The notes under the pieces are model-generated. The model made no database searches, had not been told where the DNA came from, and saw only the letters and a program-made list of their open reading frames with translations. Of a stretch of DNA of 64,000 nucleotides, positions 45,427-54,719 are shown in pieces. This DNA comes from Flavobacterium lipolyticum (GTDB lineage Bacteria > Bacteroidota > Bacteroidia > Flavobacteriales > Flavobacteriaceae). Position 1 is the first letter of the stretch. Every line of letters begins with the position of its first letter. The position numbers and the translations under genes are program-made. The DNA lies in the NCBI RefSeq assembly GCF_020905335.1, contig NZ_JAJJMN010000002.1, forward strand, positions 372,001 through 436,000, read 5' to 3'.

Positions 45427-47748
45427 ATGAGAGTACTAAAACCAGTTGTTATTGCGTTTTTTTTGACCCTTTTAAGCAATGCTTACAGTCAAAAAGTAAA
45501 TAGAGAAAAAGGGATTCAAATCATTCCGAAACCAAAACAATTGGTTCTTAAACAAGGTAATTTTCAGTTTTCTGCAACGACTAAATTTGTGGTAAAGGAT
45601 GACGCTCAAAAAGAAATCGCTACGGTTTTAATAAACAAATTCGGAAGTGCAGCAGGATTTCGCCCTGAAATTTCAAATAATACTCCCAAAAGTAATTACG
45701 TTCAGTTTATAGAGGATGCAACTTTAAAGAATGAAGCTTATTTGTTGGAGGTAAATAAAGAAAACGTTAGCATTAAGGCAAAAGGAAATGCGGGTTTTAT
45801 TTACGGTTTAGAAAGCATCCGACAATTACTTCCCGAAGAGATTGAAAGTAAAAGCAGCATTAAAGGGGTGAAATGGGAAATTCCAAATCTTACGATTACC
45901 GATGAACCCCGTTTTCAATGGCGAGGATTGATGCTGGACTTATCGCGTCATTTTTTTGATAAAAATTATATACTCGAGACTATCGACCGTTTGGCAATGC
46001 TTAAAATGAACGTTTTGCATTTGCATTTGGTTGACGATCAGGGGTGGAGAATTGAGATTAAAAAATACCCAAAACTGACCGAAGTGGGTGCCTGGAGAGT
46101 CGATCAGGAAAATGCGCCCTGGAATGCAAGACAGCTAACCAATCCGGAGGAAAAAGGAACGTATGGCGGCTTTCTGACCCAGGAAGAGCTAAAGGAAATT
46201 GTAAAATATGCCGCTGAAAAAAATATAGAAATCATTCCCGAGATCGAAATGCCGGCACACATGAGTTCTGCCATTGCAGCTTATCCTGAACTGGCTTGTT
46301 TCAACCAGAGAATCGGAGTTCCATCAGGTGGATTATGGCCTATTACGGATATTTATTGTGCCGGGAAAGAAACTACTTTCGAATTTTTGCAAAACGTCAT
46401 ACAGGAGGTTATTGCCATTTTTCCATCAAAATACATCCACATTGGCGGTGATGAAGCCACTAAAACCAATTGGGACAAATGTCCGAATTGCCAAAAGAGA
46501 ATGAAGGACAATGGCTTGAAAGACGCTCACGAACTGCAAAGCTATTTTGTGAAAAGAATGGAGCGATACATCAATTCTAAAGGCAAAAAGATAATTGGCT
46601 GGGACGAGATACTCGAAGGCGGTTTAGCTCCCGAGGCTACTGTAATGAGCTGGAGAGGAACGGTAGGAGGGACTGAAGCCGCAAAACAAGGCCATGACGT
46701 CATCATGTCGCCCGAATCACCTTGTTATTTTAATTTTTATCAGGGACCTCAAAACGAAGAGCCTCTGGCTTTTGATGCTTTTAATCCGTTAAGCAAAGTT
46801 TATGAGTTTGACCCCATTGTCGATACCATGACTCCACAAGAAGCCCGTCATGTTTTAGGCGGTCAAGCTAATTTATGGGCAGAATACATCACCAATCCAA
46901 AAGCTTCCGAGTATATGATCTTTCCGAGATTGGCCGCTTTGTCTGAAGTGTTGTGGAGTGCAAAGGAAAACCGAAATTGGAGTAATTTTACCTACAGATT
47001 GCCTTCTTTGTTGCAACGCTACGATTATTTAGGGATTAATTATGCCAAAAGCGCTTATCTGGTTACAGCTTCTGCCATGGCTGATTTAGACAAAAAGGTG
47101 ATTAATGTTACGCTTAAAAATGAATTTCCAAATTCCGATATTCGTTATGTTTTAGGAAATAAAAATATTAACGATAAGGCTATAAAATATGAAAAGCCTA
47201 TCCCCGTTAACCAAACTACAATTCTAAAAGCGTCTTTGTTTCAAAATAGTAAACCGGTTGGAAGAATATTTTCCGATACGATTGTATTTCATAAAGCGGT
47301 AGGGCATAAGGTCAATTATGCGATACCATATAATGAAAGTTACAAAGGCGATGGACCTCTCGGAATGGTCAATACCATCAGAGGGTCTAAAAACTTTCAT
47401 GACGGTCAATGGCAGGCATGGTTGGTTAAGGACATGGAAATTGTAATCGATCTTGAAAAAGAACAAAACATCGAAAAAGTAACTGTTGGAACTTTAGAGA
47501 GCCAGGGTGCCGGAATTTATTTTCCAATACAACTAACCGTTTTAGTCTCTAAGGACGGCAGTAATTATAAAGAAGTCGGAAAAATAAATCGTCCGTTTGC
47601 TGTTAACGTCAATTCGGAGTTGAAAGACTTTAAAATCAATTTTGAAAAACAAGAGGCCAGGTTTGTAAAAGTAATCGCTACGAATTTAAAAAAGAGCCCA
47701 ACTGGTTCAAGTTCGTGGTTGTTTGTTGATGAGGTTGTGGTGGATTAA
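45427..47748 (+). CDS. Secreted beta-N-acetylhexosaminidase (GH20)
   Basis: This is a 773-aa exoenzyme removing terminal GlcNAc/GalNAc from chitin fragments or glycans. A signal peptide (to about residue 21, NAYSQ) is followed by the GH20b N-terminal domain (about 30-150, IQIIPKPKQLVLKQGNFQFS) and the TIM-barrel catalytic domain (about 155-515). The latter contains HLHLVDDQGWRIEIKKYPKL and the catalytic pair Asp342-Glu343 in HIGGDEATKTNW, plus the sugar-contacting VMSWRGTVGG and GGQANLWAEYI. After a chitobiase C-terminal-like part comes a discoidin-type (F5/8C) carbohydrate-binding module at about 630-773 (GDGPLGMVNTIRGSKNFHDG). No sorting domain is present, so it is probably periplasmic. Closely followed by a terminator; monocistronic. 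Confidence 0.94.
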   Translation: MRVLKPVVIAFFLTLLSNAYSQKVNREKGIQIIPKPKQLVLKQGNFQFSATTKFVVKDDAQKEIATVLINKFGSAAGFRPEISNNTPKSNYVQFIEDATLKNEAYLLEVNKENVSIKAKGNAGFIYGLESIRQLLPEEIESKSSIKGVKWEIPNLTITDEPRFQWRGLMLDLSRHFFDKNYILETIDRLAMLKMNVLHLHLVDDQGWRIEIKKYPKLTEVGAWRVDQENAPWNARQLTNPEEKGTYGGFLTQEELKEIVKYAAEKNIEIIPEIEMPAHMSSAIAAYPELACFNQRIGVPSGGLWPITDIYCAGKETTFEFLQNVIQEVIAIFPSKYIHIGGDEATKTNWDKCPNCQKRMKDNGLKDAHELQSYFVKRMERYINSKGKKIIGWDEILEGGLAPEATVMSWRGTVGGTEAAKQGHDVIMSPESPCYFNFYQGPQNEEPLAFDAFNPLSKVYEFDPIVDTMTPQEARHVLGGQANLWAEYITNPKASEYMIFPRLAALSEVLWSAKENRNWSNFTYRLPSLLQRYDYLGINYAKSAYLVTASAMADLDKKVINVTLKNEFPNSDIRYVLGNKNINDKAIKYEKPIPVNQTTILKASLFQNSKPVGRIFSDTIVFHKAVGHKVNYAIPYNESYKGDGPLGMVNTIRGSKNFHDGQWQAWLVKDMEIVIDLEKEQNIEKVTVGTLESQGAGIYFPIQLTVLVSKDGSNYKEVGKINRPFAVNVNSELKDFKINFEKQEARFVKVIATNLKKSPTGSSSWLFVDEVVVD

Positions 47749-47751
47749 TAA

Positions 47752-47787
47752 AAAGCAGCTCATTAGTTGAGCTGCTTTATCTTTTTT
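47752..47787 (+). terminator. Terminator after the GH20 gene
   Basis: AAAGCAGCTCA (47752-47762) pairs perfectly with TGAGCTGCTTT (47768-47778), followed by a T-rich tract. Confidence 0.85.
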
Positions 47788-47841
47788 ATCTGTACGTTTT
47801 ACTTAAATAGTCAAATGTGTCCGATTAGCAGTTAAGAGTGA

Positions 47842-49350
47842 CTAGTTTAAAATATCAGTAAAATTTCCAAAAGGATCCGTTTTATAAACTACTAATTTTG
47901 GTTTTTCATCTCCGTAAAAGAAATTTTTTCCATTATTCCCTACCACAACATAACCGCCATCCTCTGCTGCTAATATTGAATGGCCGATTAAATAAGTATA
48001 TTGGATATAATAATTTTGCCTCCAAGTTTTTTTCCCCTTACCATCAAATTTGCATACAGATAAGGCATTAGAAAGTTGAGCACCAATATAACCAGTTGTT
48101 ACGTATCCACCATCTAAGGTTTCGGCAATTGCTTTGATACTATCGCTTTCTTCCGTAGTAATATTCCAAATTTCATTTCCAGATGTATCTATTTCAAAAA
48201 CTCTTCCATTGCCTGTATCATATGCCCCCCAACTATATCCTGCGAATACATAATTACCACTACGAGTAATAATTAGCTGACTTGAAAAATCGAAACGTGC
48301 ATCTCCAAAAGATTTATCCCATATAATCTTTCCATCACTATTTGTTTTTAATATCCAAAAGTCAGTTTGGCCACGTTTAGTTCCGTCTTTCATTTCAGCG
48401 TATGTAAATCCGGAAGTTTCTTTTGTGCCGAAAATTATTAATTCATTAGAAGAACTAATTTTTATGTCATTAAAAAAATTTCTTGCTGTAGATCTGTATG
48501 TTTTTTCCCAAATAATATTACCTAAGTGATCTAATTTTGTAAGTACGGCTTCCTGTTCTATTTCTTCTTTAGAATCGGATCTACTTCCAACTAGATAAAT
48601 ATTATTATCTTTATCTTGAGCAACAGATTTTATTTCATTAGGGTCACGAGGCAATTCGTAACTATTTATCTTTTTTGACCAAATCAAATTTCCATCATTA
48701 TCTAAACTCAAGACATACTTGTCAGCAGCCAATAATAAACCTGTTGTTGATTCAATTATTCTACAGTTAAGAGCATCACCGATTCGGTAGTTGTAGAATT
48801 TTTTCCAGATTTCATTTCCTTTATAATCAATTTTTAATATAAAGAGCTGACTGGCATCACCATTTGGTCTCGCAGATTTTCCGGCGATGATATAATTTTT
48901 ATCTTTAGTTTTTATTATGTTAAAAGGTGTTCCGGGTGCATATCCATTAATACGTCCTGGACCATAGTCATATGATTTGAAATATTTTAAATAAAACTTG
49001 TTGGTTACAAATGATAAGGATTTGGAGGTTTTATTTCGAAACGAATCTTGTGCAATTATTTGAACTGTATAATTAGTAGATTCTGTAAGATTAGCTAACT
49101 TATAAGTTAGTTCCGAAAGTCCTCCAATGAGTAAAGATTGATTTAGAAATATGCTGTAGGTAATTGGGTCATTTTCTGGGTCAATAACCTGATTCCATGT
49201 TATAGTTGCACTGTTGTGCGAAACCTCTTTAATTTTCATTTCAAAATCATTAGGAGCTAAGTTTTTTATCTTTTCTTCTGTATTAAGATCATCTTTAGAA
49301 CAACTCATTATGATAAACAAGAAAGCAATTATTGAATAAAGTTTTTTCAT
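47842..49350 (-). CDS. FN3-repeat-propeller lipoprotein
   Basis: This 502-aa lipoprotein (lipobox IIMSC, Cys17) has a fibronectin type III domain at about 32-115 (APNDFEMKIKEVSHNSATIT, TESTNYTVQIIAQDS). It is followed by six or more repeats of about 50-60 residues with the pattern Y.I.GK/D...L.KID..GN.IW.K.Y, as in ILKIDYKGNEIWKKFYN and LTKLDHLGNIIWEKTYR, suggesting a beta-propeller. The same repeat type builds the T9SS-sorted protein at 18187, but this one is lipid-anchored and has no sorting domain. It is probably a surface or periplasmic binding protein; ligand unknown. It stands alone on the minus strand. Confidence 0.82.
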   Translation of the reverse strand: MKKLYSIIAFLFIIMSCSKDDLNTEEKIKNLAPNDFEMKIKEVSHNSATITWNQVIDPENDPITYSIFLNQSLLIGGLSELTYKLANLTESTNYTVQIIAQDSFRNKTSKSLSFVTNKFYLKYFKSYDYGPGRINGYAPGTPFNIIKTKDKNYIIAGKSARPNGDASQLFILKIDYKGNEIWKKFYNYRIGDALNCRIIESTTGLLLAADKYVLSLDNDGNLIWSKKINSYELPRDPNEIKSVAQDKDNNIYLVGSRSDSKEEIEQEAVLTKLDHLGNIIWEKTYRSTARNFFNDIKISSSNELIIFGTKETSGFTYAEMKDGTKRGQTDFWILKTNSDGKIIWDKSFGDARFDFSSQLIITRSGNYVFAGYSWGAYDTGNGRVFEIDTSGNEIWNITTEESDSIKAIAETLDGGYVTTGYIGAQLSNALSVCKFDGKGKKTWRQNYYIQYTYLIGHSILAAEDGGYVVVGNNGKNFFYGDEKPKLVVYKTDPFGNFTDILN

Positions 49351-49529
49351 AAAAATTTTAGTTATTGGTAAGTTTGTTGTGGGTTAATTTAAAGAAATAG
49401 TTTATTGAAATGTTAAGGTTTTCCGTATTTTTAAAAGAGTTTCGATATTGTATGGTGCTTTATTTATAGTATAAAAAAGTAATTACCTGATAAAATACTT
49501 TTTTTGGGATTCTCTTCGCTTATTTTTAA

Positions 49530-49815
49530 TTACTGAATTGCCTGTTTAACTAAACTCATAATGTACTCTAGGTGATGAGTATCACTTACGATGGTTTCAT
49601 AATTACCATTTCCTCAATGGCCTTTTTTTGAAACGCCTTTCATTAAACCTTTTGAATCATCTAGTTCTCCCTTTTTGAGATTAATGAAAATTTTGATTCC
49701 TTTTTTAGAATAACCATATCCGCTATCTTTTTATTCTTTTTAAAAGCGATGTATAGTTTTATTTTAGCCACAATTATATTTAATAGTGAAGTCTTTGTCG
49801 ATATTAGCTAAACAG
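49530..49815 (-). pseudogene. Decayed DUF5655-family gene
   Basis: Reading the minus strand and allowing frame changes gives LYIAFKKNK, then after a frameshift KKGIKIFINLKKGELDDSKG, LMKGVSKKGH, a TGA stop where the family has Trp (GHWGNG), GNGNYETIVSDTHHLEYIMS and LVKQAIQ followed by TAA at 49530-49532. These blocks match the C-terminal part of the DUF5655/COG3586 family (predicted nuclease-associated or transport proteins). At least one, probably two, frameshifts and one nonsense codon are present. The 5' end is not recognisable. Confidence 0.68.
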
Positions 49816-49908
49816 TTTTAATATTATATGTTTTATTATGTAAAATTATATCTGAATATATAAGAATTCGGAAGGCTTTTCTAAGAAGGAAATTGCTTAA
49901 AACTGTTT

Positions 49909-50313
49909 CTAAATTAAAGCAAAGATTCTGCTAGCATCATTGTTATTGGCTTGACTTTCTGTTAAGATTTGAGATGCGATTGTTTTTGAAATCCTTGTAT
50001 TGTTAAATTGATTTATTCTGTTATTTGCCCTTATTTTTGGGGTCCCGGTACTTAAAGAGCAAATAAAAAGATCACACTTTTGATTGTTGTAATGTACAAT
50101 AGCTTGTGAAATTGCGGTGGAGTTGTCACCCATAGAAAATACTGCAATTTTTAAATTTTTGTAGTTTATAACAATATCTGAAAAATCCTTTGGGTCACCC
50201 CCTAGAGGTTGTTTATTAGTTGAGGTACCAACATTTAATAACAATTGATATAATAATCCAATTGTGGTTGATTTTCCCGTATTTGAAGATCCTTCAAGTA
50301 CAATTATTTCCAT
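49909..50313 (-). CDS. Small P-loop NTPase-like protein
   Basis: This is a 134-aa protein that starts straight into a nucleotide-binding fold: MEIIVLEGSSNTGKSTT has a Walker A motif at residues 8-16 (GSSNTGKST). A possible Walker B/strand is KIAVFSMGD at about 55-63, followed by CDLFICSLSTGTPK. The size is that of a minimal ATPase or a small kinase-like protein, and it lacks recognisable lid or sensor motifs. It has no signal peptide or partner gene nearby: REP-like elements lie on one side and a pseudogene on the other. Function unknown; it may belong to a decayed defence or mobile module. Confidence 0.68.
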   Translation of the reverse strand: MEIIVLEGSSNTGKSTTIGLLYQLLLNVGTSTNKQPLGGDPKDFSDIVINYKNLKIAVFSMGDNSTAISQAIVHYNNQKCDLFICSLSTGTPKIRANNRINQFNNTRISKTIASQILTESQANNNDASRIFALI

Positions 50314-50484
50314 GCGTTGTATTGTTTATTGATGTTTTCTAAAAAGTTGAACGGTAAAACTAAATAAAAGATCTAATATGAAAACCAGTATATATACGTG
50401 TTGTCTGATAAAGGCAACCCTTTTTTTATGTTATTTTTAGAGAGGAGGGAGTATTTTTATACTAGAATTTATAGGGTTTACATT

Positions 50485-50740
50485 GGCTTTTGCCCTTTCA
50501 GGGCGGTATTGGTCATGAATTTAGATTATAGTGCGTTACACTATGTTAATGCTAAAGCTCTTTCAGAGCAATTAGCCGAGTAAATCGCAATTTAATACTA
50601 ATGCGTACTTACTTCGAAGTAATACGAATTACAACTAAAACTCTAAGACCAGACAGGCTGAAAGCCTAAAAGCAATAGCATAGTGGAACGCACTATCAAT
50701 AGTTATTCGTATTGTTTACGCCCTGAAAGGGCAAAAGCCC
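50485..50740. repeat. Inverted pair of REP-like elements
   Basis: Element A (50485-50569) contains GCCCTTTCAGGGC (50492-50504), ATAGTGCGTTACACTATG (50528-50545) and GCTCTTTCAGAGC (50557-50569). Element B (50655-50740) has the same parts in reverse order and complement: AGGCTGAAAGCCT, CATAGTGGAACGCACTAT (50679-50696) and GCCCTGAAAGGGC (50720-50732). The other bases of 50314-51076 hold no gene that I can support. Confidence 0.75.
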
Positions 50741-51076
50741 AACCGCAAAGAACTGAATTACGAATGAATTACCGGAAAACAAAAATCAGAACACGAATTA
50801 ATTCAATGGCAAATCCGTTCCTTAAATCACGTATAAATACTCGCTTGTAAAATACTGATTGTCAGTATATTTGATAAGTTTTAATGTTTTAAATTATGTT
50901 GCTTATAAAATGATAAGTAACGGACGCTACTACTCATTTTTAATCCTAAACAATGACTTAAGCCTATTGATTTTATGCGTAAAGAGGTAAGTATTTAGGG
51001 CTTCATCATCCATAAATGCAAATTGAAGGTATTGTTTAGAAACTATCCTATTTCAAACTCTAAAAAACAAATCCTT

Positions 51077-51994
51077 ATGAAAATTGACAAAAACTGGCTT
51101 GTTCAGGAAAGCCAAGCAGAAAAAATAGTAAAAGATCCCACCCCGAATTTTCAATATCAAATTTCGCCAAAATATTTAATCATACATTACACGGCAGGCG
51201 ATAAAGCATCGGGGGCAATAACCTATTTTAAACAAACCGCAGCACAAGGAAATACTGACCGGATTTGTGCTCATATTGTAATTGATCTCGATGGAACGAT
51301 TACACAGCTTGCTCCATTTAACACCAGATGCAACCATGCCGGCTACAGTAGTTGGGACGGCAGAACGGGAATGAATGAGTATGCTATTGGTATTGAAATC
51401 GTAAATGTCGGATTCTGTGAGAAGTTAACAGATGGGAGTTTTAGGAGAAGAGAAGGGGTGAAAAAAGACGGAACGCCAAGTTATAAAACATATCCTGCGT
51501 CAGAAAAAGACAGAATTGTAAAATTGAAACACAAACATAAATTTTGGGACAGTAAAGAAAATCAGTATTGGTTTAAATATACAGATGCTCAGATAGCAGC
51601 AGTTTCAAAATTAAGCAAACTCCTGATTGATACCTATCAATTATCGTTTGTAGTAGGGCACGACGATATCTCACCGGCAAGAAAACCGGATCCGGGACCT
51701 GCTTTCCCTTGGGATGAGTTTAAAACAAATGTTTTTGGAAAAACAGACAATATCGGAAAGATCTTTTTGGTGAACTCAGCCTCTGATGGCGTTGCCGAAT
51801 TTAGAACAAAACCCGACAAAACGTCAAGCTCAATCCGAACGCTAAAAAACGGCTATGAAGTTGGATTAATTGAAACTTTTGGACAATGGTCTAAAGTTTA
51901 CTTAGTGAATGATATTAAAGATATCAAGGATTGGAAACATAGCATTAAAATAGAGGGATGGATACATTCAAGTCTTCTAGAACCAAAAAAATAA
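51077..51994 (+). CDS. N-acetylmuramoyl-L-alanine amidase (Amidase_2, AmpD-like) with SH3 tail
   Basis: This is a 305-aa zinc amidase that cuts the bond between MurNAc and the stem peptide. ATG 51077 is preferred; the upstream TTG at 51023 adds 18 residues without a signal. Zn ligands are His37 (LIIHYTAG), His195 and Asp205 in GHDDISPARKPDPGPAFPW, with Glu107 (GIEIVN) as likely catalytic residue and CNHAGYSSW at 85-93. Residues about 235-300 (GVAEFRTKPDKTSSSIRTLK) form a bacterial SH3 domain for wall binding. There is no signal peptide, so it acts in the cytoplasm on recycled muropeptides or is released by another route. It precedes a membrane protein gene by 66 bases. Confidence 0.88.
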   Translation: MKIDKNWLVQESQAEKIVKDPTPNFQYQISPKYLIIHYTAGDKASGAITYFKQTAAQGNTDRICAHIVIDLDGTITQLAPFNTRCNHAGYSSWDGRTGMNEYAIGIEIVNVGFCEKLTDGSFRRREGVKKDGTPSYKTYPASEKDRIVKLKHKHKFWDSKENQYWFKYTDAQIAAVSKLSKLLIDTYQLSFVVGHDDISPARKPDPGPAFPWDEFKTNVFGKTDNIGKIFLVNSASDGVAEFRTKPDKTSSSIRTLKNGYEVGLIETFGQWSKVYLVNDIKDIKDWKHSIKIEGWIHSSLLEPKK

Positions 51995-52060
51995 AGGTTT
52001 ACTAACGATAGCAAAATGTTTATACGAAGTGTATGAATTAACATTTATTTTATTTAAAAT

Positions 52061-52843
52061 ATGTCAAACATTGGTCTGGTTTCGCTTTTACTATATCTAT
52101 TTGTTGTACTAGTGGGTATTTCATTTGTTTTTATAGTATATAAATTGATTAACAAATCAACTTTAGAAAATGATAAAATTGATAAGTTTATCGAGTATCT
52201 CAAATGGGCATTAGTGACCCTTTCTCTGCCAACAGTAGCAATTATAGTAGCAAATTTTTATCAGGAAAGGAGAGAAGCTATTGAAGAAATGAAATATTTT
52301 GAAAAATATTCAGTAGATGTCAGAGATTTAGATAAGCTGGAGGAGAGACGGCAATTAGTTCGATATTTTGCAACAGTGGCACCAAATGATAGACTCAAAA
52401 AGTCATGGAGGAATTATCTAGATACTATAAATAAAGATTACAGTAAAGCGATTGTTATTGATAAGTTGGTAAAAGAATTTAGAAGAGACTCTGTAAATAA
52501 TGAAAAAAAAATAGATTCTTTAAATAATGAACGAATTAAGATTGAAGCCCGAATGAGTTCAAGTAAAGATTTTATAAATGCTGAGAAATATGAATTAGCG
52601 GGTTTTAAATTTTTAATAAACAAAGATGTTAACGCTGCAATAGAGTCATTTACAGAATCCGAAAATTCATATAATGGTTTTCATAATGTTTATGAAATTG
52701 CTAGATATTTATCTAGAAACAAAGCTAATCTTTTAAATAAAAATTCAGCACAATGGAAATCGGTATACAAAATGATTGGTACCGAATTTAGATGGAGAAT
52801 ACCGGACATTTACAAAAAAGAATTGATAGAATTGTCTAATTAA
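52061..52843 (+). CDS. Membrane protein with coiled-coil cytoplasmic part, unknown function
   Basis: This 260-aa protein has two N-terminal membrane helices, about 5-30 (LVSLLLYLFVVLVGISFVFI) and 47-68 (WALVTLSLPTVAIIVANFY). A charged helical region follows (FYQERREAIEEMKYFEKYS), with a likely coiled coil at about 140-170 (VNNEKKIDSLNNERIKIEAR). The C-terminal part resembles a TPR-like helical pair (AEKYELAGFKFLINKDVNAA, IESFTESENSYNGF). I do not recognise the family. It lies 66 bases downstream of the amidase and may share its transcript, so it could be its partner or an immunity-like membrane protein; that is speculative. Confidence 0.66.
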   Translation: MSNIGLVSLLLYLFVVLVGISFVFIVYKLINKSTLENDKIDKFIEYLKWALVTLSLPTVAIIVANFYQERREAIEEMKYFEKYSVDVRDLDKLEERRQLVRYFATVAPNDRLKKSWRNYLDTINKDYSKAIVIDKLVKEFRRDSVNNEKKIDSLNNERIKIEARMSSSKDFINAEKYELAGFKFLINKDVNAAIESFTESENSYNGFHNVYEIARYLSRNKANLLNKNSAQWKSVYKMIGTEFRWRIPDIYKKELIELSN

Positions 52844-52905
52844 AGAAATTAGCCAAAGTATCAAGATGATTATTTAGAAGTGATTGTTTTTTAAATGTAG
52901 TACTC

Positions 52906-53754
52906 TTATGTTTTTTTTATCTCTAAAAGTATTTTTAAAACATTATCAGTAAATTTTTGAGTTTCAAAATTTTGAGGGTCGTCATGGCTGTCATTTAAAT
53001 TTTGATCAATGTTAGCATGGAAAGCAGGCACTAGCCATTCCCCTTTTCTAAAACTAGAGCAGATGTAAAGTAATGCAAGTTTTTCATATTGAGCATTAGT
53101 AAATCCTGGTTTTGGTGCAACAGGAGCGTTTTTTATATTTCCGGGAGGATATACTCTTGGTTGCACTAATTCAATATGAACGTATAAACCACGTGAAGGA
53201 ACTCCTAGTATTTTTAATTCAAATTTTGTAGCTCTTAATCCTTCAGAGAAATCTGCGACAGTTTTAGATTTTCCGGTTCTGGTTAGATAGACATGAGTTA
53301 CTTTTTTACTCCATTTATTTACATTATTAAAACTCCAGGATTCATCGTTAATATTTGTGGGAAAATCTGTCTTGTAAACTGGCGAGCTTACATCATGAAT
53401 TACAAAATATTTCGCAAAAACTTTCTTGTTACCAACAATTATATGTGAAATAGGAGAGTTTATATCACCTCCAATTTCATTATTGGTGATATTTTTAGAA
53501 TGTAGGTGTTTTTGAAGCTGTTCCTTGGTTATGCCAATGCTAGAATTCAAGAGTTCTAAATAAGTAACGTCTAGTTTAGCCTCCTTTTCATTTATTTTTC
53601 CCCAAATATCCACATGCCTCATCAGCATCTTGGCTTGCATTGATTTGCTGCCTTTATATTCCATTTTTGTTTTGTCAAATTCTTCCGAAGGAATTTGCGC
53701 CTGTATTATCAATATATTAAAAGCAAACAGTATTGGAAATAATAGATTTTTCAT
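52906..53754 (-). CDS. Secreted amidase-like cell-wall protein
   Basis: This is a 282-aa exported protein. The start at 53754 yields the signal peptide MKNLLFPILFAFNILIIQAQ; the longer frame is unlikely. Segments YFVIHDVSSP, THVYLTRTGKS, LYVHIELVQPRVYPPG, LALLYICSSFRKGEWLVPAF and HANIDQNLNDSHDDPQNFE follow the layout of Amidase_2-like peptidoglycan amidases (first metal His in IHD, later HIE and HDDP). The exact zinc ligands are uncertain. It is convergent with the preceding plus-strand gene. The expected site of action is periplasmic or extracellular murein. Assignment is moderate because the usual AmpD ending (DPG) is replaced. Confidence 0.65.
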   Translation of the reverse strand: MKNLLFPILFAFNILIIQAQIPSEEFDKTKMEYKGSKSMQAKMLMRHVDIWGKINEKEAKLDVTYLELLNSSIGITKEQLQKHLHSKNITNNEIGGDINSPISHIIVGNKKVFAKYFVIHDVSSPVYKTDFPTNINDESWSFNNVNKWSKKVTHVYLTRTGKSKTVADFSEGLRATKFELKILGVPSRGLYVHIELVQPRVYPPGNIKNAPVAPKPGFTNAQYEKLALLYICSSFRKGEWLVPAFHANIDQNLNDSHDDPQNFETQKFTDNVLKILLEIKKT

Positions 53755-53927
53755 AGTGCAGTTTGTTAATATTTTAATAAAGTTAGAAAAGAATAAAGAA
53801 TCAAACAATACGTATATATACGTGATTTAAATATTTGTGAATTAACTATTTTTGTTCTGTTCTAAAAGTATATTGTATCTTTATTATTAAAATCCTGTAA
53901 TCATTGTTATTTGCTTAGAACTGATTT

Positions 53928-54479
53928 ATGAGAACACTCCGAACAAAATATTTAAGCAGTATTCCTATCAATGAGGATAATTATAAAGTAGATTTTATAA
54001 TTTTAGAAAGGTATCAAAGTTTTTCTTCAGAAATACTAAGACTTTCATTACTGGGTTTAACAATTTATGGTTTTCTGATAACGAATGTAATATTTAAAAT
54101 TACAGATTGTGAAAAGAAATATATATTTATCAAACCATTTTCAGCAAATAAGTTATGGTTGTTTCTTGGAGCGATAACTTTAATATTGACAGCCCTGTTG
54201 ACTTTAGGTCATCGTTATTTTTCAACAGATTGTATGACACATTTTATAAGAGGCTTTCGTTTACGACAAAAGATATCTGAGATTAAAAGTGTAAAAACAA
54301 AAGATAACAAAGTACTTACCAAGCTTAAAAAATCTTTGAAAAATGAAAAATTGAGCTTTGAAAAGGATTTGAATCGGTGTAAGTGGTTATTGCTCGTTTC
54401 TTGTTTATTTTTAATTACAGGCATCTTAATAATTACAATTGCTTTGGCATGTTCTTTTAATACTATACTGATGATATAG
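53928..54479 (+). CDS. Small membrane protein of unknown function
   Basis: This is a 183-aa protein with three predicted membrane helices: about 37-56 (ILRLSLLGLTIYGFLITNVI), 75-95 (KLWLFLGAITLILTALLTLG) and 153-178 (WLLLVSCLFLITGILIITIA). Between the second and third is a basic, likely cytosolic helical segment (LTKLKKSLKNEKLSFEKDLN). Residues 15-35 before helix 1 are charged. It is divergent from the secreted amidase at 52906. Small multi-helix proteins of this kind are common as immunity proteins or as defence-system components, but nothing here proves it. Confidence 0.62.
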   Translation: MRTLRTKYLSSIPINEDNYKVDFIILERYQSFSSEILRLSLLGLTIYGFLITNVIFKITDCEKKYIFIKPFSANKLWLFLGAITLILTALLTLGHRYFSTDCMTHFIRGFRLRQKISEIKSVKTKDNKVLTKLKKSLKNEKLSFEKDLNRCKWLLLVSCLFLITGILIITIALACSFNTILMI

Positions 54480-54579
54480 AGACAAATTTCTTTTCCTTAT
54501 TGCTAGGGCACGAAATTATCTGTGTGTAAATTGGAGCAATGTTTTTAGATGGTATAATTAGGGACTTTTTGTATACTGC

Positions 54580-54625
54580 TAAACACCTCTGTATTTTCAA
54601 TGCGAAGGTGTTTAGAATCGCATTG
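54580..54625. other. Interlocking inverted repeats (pseudoknot or switch topology)
   Basis: TAAACACCT (54580-54588) pairs with AGGTGTTTA (54606-54614), and CAATGCG (54598-54604) pairs with CGCATTG (54619-54625). Each arm of the second stem lies on a different side of the first stem's right arm, so the stems either form an H-type pseudoknot or exclude each other. Confidence 0.5.
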
Positions 54626-54719
54626 ATTAGACCATTGATATATTAAAATTTTTTTATAATATATCATTAGATTATCCAACTCGACATTGATAAGATCCAT
54701 AATAGTACTCGCAGTACCC

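Noticed and set aside
50398..50583. 61-codon plus-strand ORF
   Set aside because: It lies across REP-like element A and has no protein features.
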